A DNA stretch of 39,402 nt from an archaeon (GTDB lineage: Archaea > Nanobdellota > Nanobdellia > Woesearchaeales > ARS49), in assembly GCA_020051845.1 (NCBI GenBank), contig JAGVQG010000015.1, forward strand, positions 1 through 39,402, read 5' to 3'. Each line of letters opens with the position of its first letter. Position 1 is the first letter of the stretch. The position numbers and the translations under genes are program-made. The notes beneath the pieces are model-generated. The model made no database searches. It was not told the DNA's origin and saw only the letters and a program-made list of their open reading frames with translations. This document shows, in pieces, positions 7,895 through 18,700 of this stretch.

Positions 7895-7902
7895 TATATA
7901 AA
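7895..7902 (-). promoter_or_regulatory. TATA box (TTTATATA) of the 78-204 operon
   Basis: TTTATATA centred about 27 nt before the ATG at 7871. This lets the two small proteins be made independently of, and more abundantly than, the giant protein upstream, as would be needed for a repeated subunit (inference). Confidence 0.65.
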
Positions 7903-7932
7903 TATTGTCCTTTTCACTACCAATATACACTT

Positions 7933-7965
7933 AACTATATTCGACATAGTTGAGTACTATATAAA
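7933..7965 (-). promoter_or_regulatory. Inverted repeat and second TATA-like box after the 470-aa gene
   Basis: AACTAT (7933-7938) and ATAGTT (7946-7951) form a 6-bp inverted repeat with a 7-nt spacer. A second TTTATATA sits at 7958-7965, overlapping the last codons of the 470-aa gene. The pair could be an upstream promoter with an operator, or a transcript-processing hairpin. Evidence is positional only. Confidence 0.3.
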
Positions 7966-9369
7966 GTTAACTCTTCCTGCTTCGCCTCCAGCGCCAGCCA
8001 CCTTAGGCGGCCTGCCCCGCAAGTACCATATAATAGTGTAGATCAGCAGTATCAAGGTCAGGACAAGGACGACCATGGGCGCGATCGGCTCGACAACCGC
8101 CACAGGGGCGGGCGCGAGCGTCGCGTTTATCGTCTCATAATCAGTCTTGGTCACTATATCTATGCTGGCGTTGTACTCCTGCATGCGTCCCTTGTCAGGA
8201 TGCAGCCTGACGACGACGCCGACCTTTGACACAGGAAGACCGCGAGCGTCGAAGAAGGGCGAAAACACCGCCTGCTGGCGGGCGCCGATATCCAACGATT
8301 CGGTCCTGAAAGAACGCACTATACCACCACTGCCGACGACATCGACATCGGCGAACACACCTTTCATCTCCTCGTTCCAGGCATTGCGGACGACAACATT
8401 GAACGGACTCAATTCGTCAGCCACGACGAAAGCAGGGATGCTCACAAGATCAAGCATCGGCACGCCGCGCGTGTACGCATGGGTGGCTTCGTCAGAGCTG
8501 CCATCATAGTCGATGACAGCGCGAAGCACATAGGTACCTGGAAGGAGCTTCGAAGCGTCGAAAGAGAGATTGAAAAGCCCCTTCTCGCCGACAAGCAAGG
8601 ACCGCGACTGGGTCTTCGTGGTCAGCACAAGCGAGGATTCATTATTGGCGTCATAAAGATTGAATGTGGCTGACAGCACCTTGATGTCCTCGGCACCCAC
8701 GTTGCGCACGCTCGCGAGAAGATCAAGGCGGGTGCCTGCGTCATTCACGTCGGCGTCCACGCTTATGGCCTTGCCGTGATATGGGACTTTGATGGTCACC
8801 TTATGGGCAAGACGCACAGTAGCGCCGGCGACAGAACCCTGGGACCCGACCTTAGGTTCGGCGAAGAGCTTGACGACATACTCGCCGCCAGGAGGCACGT
8901 TATTAGGGAACTTGATGACGTAGGGCACTGAGACCATGCCAGAACCCAGGGTCATGTCGTTCTGTTCCAACACCACGAGGTCGGCAAGTTCACCTTCCAC
9001 GGAAACATGTATCGTGCCCACGAGATTCTCGTCGTTCACCACGCTGAAGCGGTTCACGAACTCATCGCCTGGCACGAATGTGGTCTCGGCATGGGCAGGA
9101 GTGATGCCGAAGGCGAACGTCATCGAACAGGCAAGCACGATGATGCAGAGCGCTGAAAGCAACAGCATCCCTGCTTTAGGACAATAAAAGCGCGGCGCCG
9201 ATCCCCTCTGGAATGAGGTCACCGGCACCGCGCCGGTTGTGGTAGAATGAATTGGTGAGAATAACGCCAGGACGCGGGATGCGATCCTAGGCGCATTGGT
9301 TGTGGTAGAATGAACTGCTGACAGGCCGGATGCCGACAAGGCCATTGTGGATTCTGTTTGGTTTCTCAT
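7957..9369 (-). CDS. Ig-repeat membrane-anchored protein coupled to the giant gene
   Basis: 470 aa from the ATG at 9369, which overlaps the TGA of the giant gene by 4 nt (ATGA). A hydrophobic signal segment lies at about 68-94 and ends in AHA before ETTFVPGDEF. Three or so Ig-like domains follow, then a membrane helix at about 432-450 and a tail of about 20 residues. It is a paralogue of the 396-aa protein and shares its tail anchor and the N-x-W-N motif. The 67 residues before the signal segment are odd: they are Ser/Thr-rich and contain HSTTT twice, from a 63-bp spaced direct repeat. The true start may therefore be the ATG at 9168, just before the hydrophobic run, but that site has no clear ribosome binding site. 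The overlap with the giant gene suggests coupled synthesis and a direct partnership, for example as anchor or export partner. Confidence 0.85.
   Translation of the reverse strand: MRNQTESTMALSASGLSAVHSTTTNAPRIASRVLALFSPIHSTTTGAVPVTSFQRGSAPRFYCPKAGMLLLSALCIIVLACSMTFAFGITPAHAETTFVPGDEFVNRFSVVNDENLVGTIHVSVEGELADLVVLEQNDMTLGSGMVSVPYVIKFPNNVPPGGEYVVKLFAEPKVGSQGSVAGATVRLAHKVTIKVPYHGKAISVDADVNDAGTRLDLLASVRNVGAEDIKVLSATFNLYDANNESSLVLTTKTQSRSLLVGEKGLFNLSFDASKLLPGTYVLRAVIDYDGSSDEATHAYTRGVPMLDLVSIPAFVVADELSPFNVVVRNAWNEEMKGVFADVDVVGSGGIVRSFRTESLDIGARQQAVFSPFFDARGLPVSKVGVVVRLHPDKGRMQEYNASIDIVTKTDYETINATLAPAPVAVVEPIAPMVVLVLTLILLIYTIIWYLRGRPPKVAGAGGEAGRVNFI
9235..9314. repeat. Two 17-bp direct repeats spaced exactly 63 bp
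   Basis: GGTTGTGGTAGAATGAA occurs at 9235-9251 and again at 9298-9314 on the plus strand. The 63-bp spacing (21 codons) keeps frame, so both give HSTTT in the 470-aa frame. They lie in the unusual N-terminal extension and could be coding repeats or a DNA/RNA-level element upstream of an internal start. Confidence 0.75.
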
Positions 9370-9775
9370 TCTGCGCTCATGGTGATGTTGGCTGTCTTAG
9401 CGCCTGCCGGCTCGTCCGACGGCGGCGTTATCTTCAGGTGGATGTTGGCCTTGTGGCGCGAGACAAACCAGTCAAGCATCATGATGTCTATGCTGCTGCT
9501 CGCCGAAGGCACATTCGTCCAAGACGTCGTGGACGCGCTCAGGTTGAACGATCCTGTCTGGTTCTCCTGGACAAAGAACTGGAAGGCGTCGGACGGGAAG
9601 GATCCTTGGGTGAAGAGGCGCGTGCCTGTTATCGTGACATTGGCCTCCATGTTGCCGTTGTTCTGCAGGACGAAGGGACCTGTGCCGTTGACCGACGAGT
9701 TCACAGACACGTCCTGCGTCAGGCTGCCGAAGTTGACGTCGCTCTGGACCAGAGCGAGCGAGAGGAGCGACGGAA
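9366..9775 (-). other. C-terminal beta-sandwich domain of the giant protein
   Basis: The last 130 or so residues start at VQSDVNFGSLTQD, pass through FVLQNNGNMEANVTITG and LDWFVSRHKANIHLKI, and end PPSDEPAGAKTANITMSAE. The motif order matches the outside domain of the 204-aa protein. Its terminal place suggests it docks the giant to the small subunits or to the membrane partner (inference). Confidence 0.65.
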
Positions 9776-12700
9776 CAGTGAAGTTGCTCACATTGCTGAA
9801 GGCGCCGAGGGAGACGCTGTCATTGGCGCGCACCCTCCAATAGTACAGAACGTCAAGGTCAAGAGGCTGCGCGAGACTGAAGTTGGTGATGTTCGAGCCC
9901 TGCACAGGATCGACAGTGACATTGACGATCACATCGCTTCCGAAGGTCTGGTTCTTGGACACCTCGAGCAGGTAGGTGAGGTTGTCGCCATCGGCGTCTG
10001 TGCTGTTGTACCAGCTGAAGTTCACGAAGCGGTCGAAGGTCGTGCCGTTGAATTCGGGATAGATGAGGACAGGGGCTGAAGGCGGCGCGTTAGAACTGAT
10101 GTTCACCGTATCATTCACCGAGAGCAGGTCGCCAAGGCCAGAGCAGTTCACTGTCCAATTGAATACGCCTGAAGCGGCGAAGGTGCGGTTGAAGGTGAAT
10201 ATGCCGTATGTGGAGTTGAACTTCATCGGCTCTGCGCCATCATATGCAGGCGCTTGGAAGTCGATCACGCAAGCGCCGTCGGTCGTGTTCACTGGCAGGC
10301 CGCTGACATTGGTGAAGTTCGCGTAGAACCCGACCATGTCGCCCACACCCTTGTTGAAGCCGCTGAACAACCTTGCGTCGGTGTCTGTCGAGTCCCAGAT
10401 CGTGAGGTTGGTGACCTCCCCTTCAGCGACACCTGAGCCAAGCAAGCCGTCGACCTTGTAATCGTAGAAGCCCGAGCCATAGTCGATGCTGAAATTCATG
10501 TGCAGGTTGCCCAGCATGCGCTGCACAAGGCCCACGTACATCTCTTGATAGCTGACCTTCGTCAGATTGGCGCAATTGGGCGTCAGATCATCCAGAGTCA
10601 ACGCGTTCGGACAGACATAGGCACCCTGGTTCAACGCTATCGGAGCATATAGCGAGTGCGTCTGCGCTATGCCTGTGGCACCGGTCAGGTTCACGACTGT
10701 CTTGGGGCCTGATGAGATGATCGAGATGGTGCTCAGGTTCACGTCGCCATCCTCGAAGTCGGCTGTCAGCGACACCCTGCGCCGCATAGTGTCACGGTCG
10801 CGGACCAATATAGTGACAGGCGTGCCTGCCATCAGGTCGCCGTCGCTGAGGTTGTGGCCCTCTGCCATATACTCAAATGCAGACAGCGTGTCAGGCCTGA
10901 GCCAGATGTGGTGGTATGTGCGCGTCAGGACATTGTTGGAGCAGGCGCCGGCACCATCTGAGTTGCCGTCGTTGGGCACGACGCACACCTTCCAGACATC
11001 GCCAGAGCGCAGCTCCTGCGAGACCATGGTGTCGGTCCTGTTCTCATATAACATTCTGATCTGTTCGGGCGAGAGTGACCTGTTGAGTACGAGGAGATCG
11101 TCGATTGTGCCGTTGAAGGGGTAGTTGTTGCCGACCGCGCCGATCTGATTGGCTGTTCCTGCGTAGGATATCAAACCTGTTGCCTGGGTGATGTTGTCCA
11201 CCGCACCGTCAAGGTAGAGTATCATCGCGCTGCCGTTGTAGACAAGGGCGACGTGGTGCCAGGCATGTTCGCTGACTTGTGTCGCACCGCGAGCGAGACT
11301 GGCGGTTGGGCCGTTGACGAAAGCGCGCAGACCGCCGACGCCGCCTGAGTCGGGTTCAACAGTGAGCCAGACACCCACGTTGCTGTTGCCATAACTGCTG
11401 CGCACGTAGATGCTGCTGAAGTCAGTGCGGTCGTTGATGTTGATCCAAGCCGAGACTGTGAGGGGGCCGGTGATTCCTAGTGCGTTGTTGTTTTCGGTGA
11501 CACCGAGGAACTGTCCTGTGCTACCATTGAACGAGTAGGCGCCTCTGCCATCGTGGCCGCCGGCGGGGTTGAAGGTGGCGTTGTAGGCGTTGATGATGTT
11601 GCCTCTGCCCGAGTAATCGCGGGTGGCGTTGAGAACGCCTGTGCTGTTGCCTGAGATGCTGCCGCCTTCGAACGGCGCATTGAGCACCGCCAATGACGTG
11701 CCGTTGACGTACCATGTCGTTATGTTCTTCACAGGATCATCGTTGCCGTCGACGACGACCAGATTCATAGTCAAGTTCTCCGTGGTCGCGTTGGTGAGCG
11801 GATTGGTGCTGTTGAGTGATATGCTCACGATGTATGGCGCGAAGCTTGTGTTGAGCGTCCTGAAGTCAAAGACTCCGCTCAGGTTGCAATTGCCTGAGAG
11901 GTCGCAGGCGCTCACGTTGAAGTAGTAGAGCGTGTTGTTCTGGAGGCCGTTGAGGGTCACATCATGGCCATAGGTGAACGACGCGACGCCTGCGGCCGCG
12001 CCAAGCGCGGTGGTCGTGCCGTAGTGGATCGTGCCGTTGGCGTATTCATTCGTGTCGAAGGTGATGCCTGCGCTGTTGTTCGTGAGGTGGTATACCGTGA
12101 CATTCGCGATCGCCGGCGGGGTGAAGTCCATTATCGTCAAGTTGTTCGAGCAGACGCGGGCGCCGTCCAAAACACCGTCATTAGGCGTCACGCAGACAGA
12201 CCAGCGTTCGAAGGTCGCGAGCTCATCCGACACGATGATATCCGTGCGGTCCTGCGCGAGCATGCTTGCTTGGCGGCCTGACAGGGTCTTGTTCCATATG
12301 CTCAGGTCGTCGAGCGTGCCGTTGAAGAACTGGGTCGAGGTCTTCGCACCGACGACTGTATTCCCACCGTCGATCGACCCTGTGACAGGACCGATGTTGA
12401 TCTCGCTGCTGTATATCCCATCCAGGTAGCCGATGACCTTGTTGTTGGGCTTGTCGAACACAGCGGCGATGTGGTGCCAGTCGCTGTCCGCTATGCTTGT
12501 AGCGATGATGTCGCCGTAGGCGACAGTGGTTCCGTCACTGTAGTACGCGCTGACAGTGCCTGTCCCTCCTTGTGACATGAACAGTTCGTAGCCCGTGTTT
12601 CCGTTGCGGTTGGTCACGAGGCGGCGGTCTGTCGTGACGTCCGCCGTCTTCGCCCATATGGACACTGTGAACGTGCCGTTGTTCCCAAAGCGCAATGTCG

Positions 12701-15700
12701 GCGACGATCCCAGGTCTATCCTGTAGCCTGAGACGCTGAAACGGTAGGCGCCGAACCCGTTGTGGCCTGCGCTCGAGTTCCAGACAGCGCCGTAGTTCGT
12801 CCCGTTGTTGCCATAGCCACCATAGTCAGTGGCCTTGTCCGGCTCATCGCCATTGCCTTCGAATGGCATGTTGACCAGCATGAGGCTGCGGTTGTCGCGG
12901 TACCATGTCGTTATGTTCATCACAGGCAGGCCGTTGGGGTCTGTCGAGCTCAGGTGCAATGTGAGGTTCTGGGTCGTGTCATTTACAGAAGTGTTCGTGG
13001 TGTTCAGCACCAGCCAGTTGATGAACGGCGGGAATGTTGTGTTCAATGTGGTGAAGCTGTAGGGGCCGCTGGTGTTGCAGTTGTCGAACGGACCGCACGA
13101 GGTCAGGTTGAAGTAGTAGAGCGTGTTGTTCAACAAGCCTGTGACGTTGTTGCTGTGCAGAAGGACGAAGCTCACGTTGGTCTTGACCGAGCCGAACGCC
13201 AGTGTCGTGCCGTATTGTATAGTGGTGTTGCCGGCGATGTCAGTGGTGAAGTTGATGATCGCGCTCCTGTTCGTGATTCCATATACGACCACGTCGCTGA
13301 TCGTCGGCGCGCTTGTCTGGCGGATAGTGACCGTGTTCGAGCAGCTTCTGGCGCCGTCCGCGAGTCCGTCGTTGGGCCGCACGCAGGCCTGCCAGATGTC
13401 GTTGACTGCAAGCTCCTGTCTGACGATGATGTCGGTCTTGCTCTGATATATCGCGCGGATCTGCTCGACCGAGAGGCTCCTATTGTAGAATTGGACCTCG
13501 TCAATCGTGCCGTTGAAGGCGTTGGTGGAGGGTATATTGGGGTAGCCGCCGATGCCGAAGGCGTTGTAGCCGTTCAAGTTGGACGAGCTGTAGCCACCGA
13601 TGTACATCGAGGCATTCCTCTCGCCGTTAAGGTACACGGTGAAGTTGCCTGTCGTGTCTATGACCAATGCAATGTGGTTCCAGCTGTTCAGGACGTACGC
13701 GTTGTCGATGACGATGCTGTTGAAGTTCCGTGTCGCGTTCGCCACCTGTGCATACAGCCTGTTCGTTCCGACCGAGCTTAAGGTGAGGTAGTATCCGTCC
13801 TGACCGCCAGCGCCTCCTTCTCTTGCGCGCTCGATGATCCTGCCGTTCTTTGCGGAGATCGGGTAATACCATGCGGATATCGTGAAGCTGCCGTTCTTGA
13901 TGGCAAGCGAGGATGAGTTCTGTGCGGTGATGATGCTGTTCACGCCGTTGAACGTGTAGGCTCCGAAGCCGTTGTATCCGCCTGTAGCGTTCCAGGTCGC
14001 GTTGTAGACAGTTCCGTTGTTGGCATAGCCGCTGTGGTCCGATGTCTTGTTCAATTCGTAACCGTAGTTCGCCTCGAACGGCATGTTCAACGCCATCAGG
14101 CTCTGGCCATTGACGTACCAAGTGGTGGAGTTGGTGACAGGGTCGTTGTCCGCGTCAGACACCGTGATGTGCAGCGTCAGGTTCTCCGCAGTGTCATTGG
14201 TCGCGGGATTGGTGCTGTTGAGTATCAGGCTCACTGCCGGCAGGAAGTTGTTCCTAATGGTCGTGAATGTGAGCGGGCCGGTCGTCGTGCAGATGTGCGC
14301 CTGGCTGCAGGAGGTGACGTTGTAGTAGTACAATGTGTTTGCCTGCAGGCTTGCGAGCGTTACATCGTGCGAGGTCATGAGCGTGTCCGAGCCTGCGCTG
14401 CTTCCAAGCGCTGTCGTCGTTCCGTAGGTTATGGTGCTGTTCGCGTTGACATCGGTCGTCCAGCTGATGCTTGCTGTCTGGTTGGTTATGTCATGAACGA
14501 GTATGTTGCTGATGACAGGCGGCGTGATGTCAAGTATGGTGATGCTGTTCGAGCATGCGCTGGTTCCGTCTGAATTGCCGTCATTGGGCACTACGCACGC
14601 GCTCCAGACATCGCCTGCGCGCAACTCCTGCGAGACCATCAAGTCGTCACGGCCATCGTATAAGGCGCGCACTTGCTGAGCAGAGAGCGTCCTGTTGTAG
14701 ATGCGGACGTCATCTATTGTGCCGTTGTAGGCGAAAGTGCTTCCGCCAGGCGACGCGACGTAACCGCCGATGCCGAAATTCAGGCTCTGGCTGTAGGGCA
14801 TGTCGAAAGTCGCATTCGTGACGTTCTTGAGCTCGCCGTTGAGGTACAAGTACATCTTGTGGGTCGTCCTGTCATAGTTCGCGACCAGATGCTGCCATCC
14901 GTCGTTGACGAACACGGTTTCCACATAATCACCATACGTGCCGTTCGCACGCATGAATTGTATCGTCGTCGCGTCGTTGAACCGCACGAACCACGGCAGA
15001 GCGCCACCGATGCCATAGTAGCCGACAAGGCGCTGCTGGTAATCCGGCGATGAGGCGTTGAACCAGACGCTGACAGTGAAGCTGACGTTGGGGAACAGGT
15101 ATGATTCGCTGTTAGTGGCGCCGATTATCTGCGGAGCCCCTACATCGCCGTTGAACGAGAACGCGCCTGATCCGTCGTGGCCACCGTCCGCGAGCCATTG
15201 CGGGCTGTTGTAAAGTATGCCGTTGTTGCCAAGCGGCGAATAATCAGTGGCGTTCGTGGCGCCGCTGCGCTCGAACGGCATGTTCAGAACTGTTATGCTC
15301 TTTCCATTCCTGTACCAGTTGGTTATGTTCCAGACCTTGTCGCCGTTCCCGTCATATGTCACGGCATGCAGTGTCAGGTTCTCGTTCGTGCCGTTGGTGA
15401 GCGGGTTGGTGCTGTTGAGCGTCATGCTTGTGACAACCGGTATGAAGGTGGTGTTGAGGGTCGTGAAGCTGTAGATGTCGCTCACAGAGCAGATGAGTGC
15501 GTGGCTGCATGACGTGACGCGGTAGTAATAGGTGGTATGGTTGGTCAGGCCTGTCAGCGGCAGGCTGCGGACCAGTGCGAACGACGGGTCGTATACCGCG
15601 CTGCCTAGCGATTCTGTCAGGCCGTATTCGACAGTGCCGTTGGTGTACATGTCAGTCGTCCAGTTGATGCTCGCGCTCTTGTTGGTGATCTGCTCTGCAT

Positions 15701-18700
15701 GCAGGTCGCTTATCACCGGCGGGTTGAGCGTGTTGATCGTGACATTGTTCGAGCACGCCGTCGCTCCGTCCCAGGTTCCGTCGTTGGGAGTCGTGCAGGC
15801 CTGCCAGACATCCGCCGCTGCTATGAGCTCGCTGGAGATCGTGTTGGTGTCATGCGAGTACAACAGCCCGACCTGTGTCGGTGTCAATGTGATGTTGTAG
15901 ACTGCTACGTTGTCAAGCGTTCCATTGAAGCCTATCCTTCCTCCTGTGCCGAAGCCTATGCGCAGAGGCGCGCCACCCTTGCATGCCGGGCCGAGCGATG
16001 TTATGTTACTCGCCTGTTCAATGCCGTCGACGAAGATCTGCAGTCCGAAGCCGCGCATGGCCACCACGTGGTGCCAGGCGCTGTCGTTGTAGGACAGGCC
16101 TGTCGTCGCGACCGTCTCAGCCACTGATCCGTCGCACTGGTACATCGTGAAGCGCAGATTGCCGTTCTCTTCTGTTGTGAGGCCATACTCCCATTCTCCT
16201 GCGCCGGTCTTAGACAGCAAGTCCTGGCTGCTGTTGTCGCCTGTCTTGAACCAGGCGCCTATGGACGCGGCCGACCCGAGTTGCAGAGAACTGCGGTTGC
16301 CTGCGTCGAGGTAGCCGCTGTCGTTGAATTCGTAGGCACCGAAACCGTCGATTCCGCCGGCGCCGTTCCAACCGACGTTTATCACACTGAGGTTCTGGCC
16401 GTAGCCGCTGTAGTCTGTGGTGTTGACGTTCTCCTTGCCACTGTTCGCCTCGAACGGCGCGTTGAGCAGCATCAAGCTCCTGCCATTGCGGTACCAGGTG
16501 GTCGTGTTGGTGACAGGGCTGCCATCCTCGTCGATGACGTTCAGGTTGAGGGTCATGTTCTGGGCTGTGTTGTTGGTCATCGGGTCGGTCGTGTTCAGGT
16601 GTATGCTGATGACACGCGGCCTGTTCGTGTTCTGCGTCGTGCTGAACGTGTAGGTGCCGTTCATGGCGCAATAGTTCGACTGCGTGCACGAACTGACGTT
16701 GTAATAGTATAGTGTGTTGTTCTGCAGGCCTTGCAGGAAGACATTGTGGTATGAGACGAACGATCCGGTTCCGAAGGCGGCGCCAAGGGCGGTCGTCGTG
16801 CCGTAGAGCACCGTGCTGTTCGCGATGATGTCAGACGTCCAGTTGACGCGGACGCTCTGGTTGGTCATGTTATAGGCAGATATGCCGGCGAGGATCGGGT
16901 AATCCGCGCTGAAAATCGTCACGTTGTTGGAGCAGTTGATCGCGCCGTCAGCGACCTGGTTGTTGGGCACGACGCAGGCCTTCCAGACATCGCCTGCCCT
17001 TGTCTCGTCGTTGACCATTATGCCTGTGTTGTCGGCCGCGAGCAGTGCGATCTGACCGGCGGAGAACGAGCGGTTGTAGATGACAAGGTCGTCGATTGTT
17101 CCGTTGAAGAAGTTGTAGACACCCCAACCATAGGCTATCCGTAGAGGTTCTGGCGCGTTTGCGCACTTGGTCCCAGTCGTCGCGGTCGTGCTTCCGCGCT
17201 GCACACCATCGACATAAACCACGAGGTCGCTTTCGTTGCCAGTGACCGCCACATGGTGCCAGCCGCCGTCAGTGACAGACACACCCGAGCTAATGACACT
17301 CATATATTGCGATCCGTCGCATTGTTGGAAGGTGAACCTCGCATTGCTGCCGTCGGTCACCAACTGGTATTCATAGTCCGGCACGACCGTTCCCTTCCCG
17401 AATACCAGCTGGTCAGAGCCGCCCGTGGTCTTCACCCATACGCTTGCCGTGAAGTTCCGCAGGCTCAATGCATCCTTGTCAGGGACGGTAACGTCCGTGC
17501 TTCCATTGAACTCGTAGGCGCCGAAGCCGTCGTGGCCAACGCCTGCGAACCAGGAAGCGCCATCGACAGTGCCGTTGTTCAGCTGGCCGCTGAAGTCGCG
17601 GGTCGTGACATTCTCATAGCCGTCGTTCGCCTCGAACGGCAGCTGCAGCAGCATAATGCTTCTGTTGTTCCTGTACCAGGTCGTGATGTTCGTGATCTGC
17701 CTGCCATCGATGTCGACCGAGCTCATGGAGAGTGTGAGATTCTGGTTCGTGTCGTTCCTCAACGGGTCTGTCGTCGTCAATTGCAGCGCAGTCAGGAAGG
17801 GCAAGTGCGTGGTGTTGCGCGTCATGAAACTGTAGGGGCCTGCGCTCACGCAAACGCCTGCCTTGCTGCATGCGGTTATGTTGTAGTAGTATATAGTGTG
17901 GTTCGTTAGCCCTGTGAACGCATAATCATGGTTTGCCGTGAAGGCCGCGTCAGTGACCTGACTTCCGAACGCCGTCGTGGTGCCGAAGTCCATCGTTATG
18001 TTCGCGATTCGCGTAGTGGTGAAATTCACGCGAGCGCTCTGGTTGGTTATCAAGTACAGCCTTGGCTCGCTGATGCCTGGCGGGTTCATGTCGAACACTG
18101 TGACTTCGTTGGAACATACCGTGACACCATCTGTCGTTCCGTCATTGGGGGTCACGCAGGCGCTCCAGCTCTCGCCGCTGAACAGCTCGTCGCTGTGGAT
18201 GAGGTCTGTGCGCGATGCCATCTGCTTGACCTGCCTGGCCGACATCGACCTGTTGTATATCCGCAACGAGCCCATCGAACCGTTCCAGAAGCTTCCGCCA
18301 ACCGTCGCTCGCGCCATTGTCAGCGACTGCGATCCGTCATAGGTGATCGCTGTCGTGCCGATCACGCTGTCCTGCAAAACGCCGTCGATGAACACGGATG
18401 AGTTCCGCGTGTTCGCGTCGCGCGTGATGACCAGGTGCTGCCATATCCCTTGCGTGAGCGTGAATGAGATGTTGCGACTTCCAGCGTCGGCTATCGACCA
18501 CAGGTAGCTGTTCGTCTGGCTGCCGTTCTGATTGATGGACCAGCTCGCGCCCGTGTTCTTGTTGTCAAGCATGGCTGCGTCGGCGTCCTGGCCTGCCTCT
18601 GGCTTGACCCACAACTCCATGGTGAACGCCTGGCTGTCGAACCAGCTGCCCAATGCCACGTACTGGCTGCCGTTGAATTGGTAGGCGCCGAATCCTGCGT

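Noticed and set aside
9330-10079. 249-codon plus-strand frame over the end of the giant gene
   Set aside because: It is antisense to two real overlapping genes, has low-complexity R/V/E composition, and has no promoter or ribosome binding site.
12762-13781. 339-codon open frame on the plus strand inside the giant gene
   Set aside because: It lies antisense to well-conserved LamG/FnIII sequence. Its translation is Val/Arg/Asp-rich without domains, as expected of a shadow frame.
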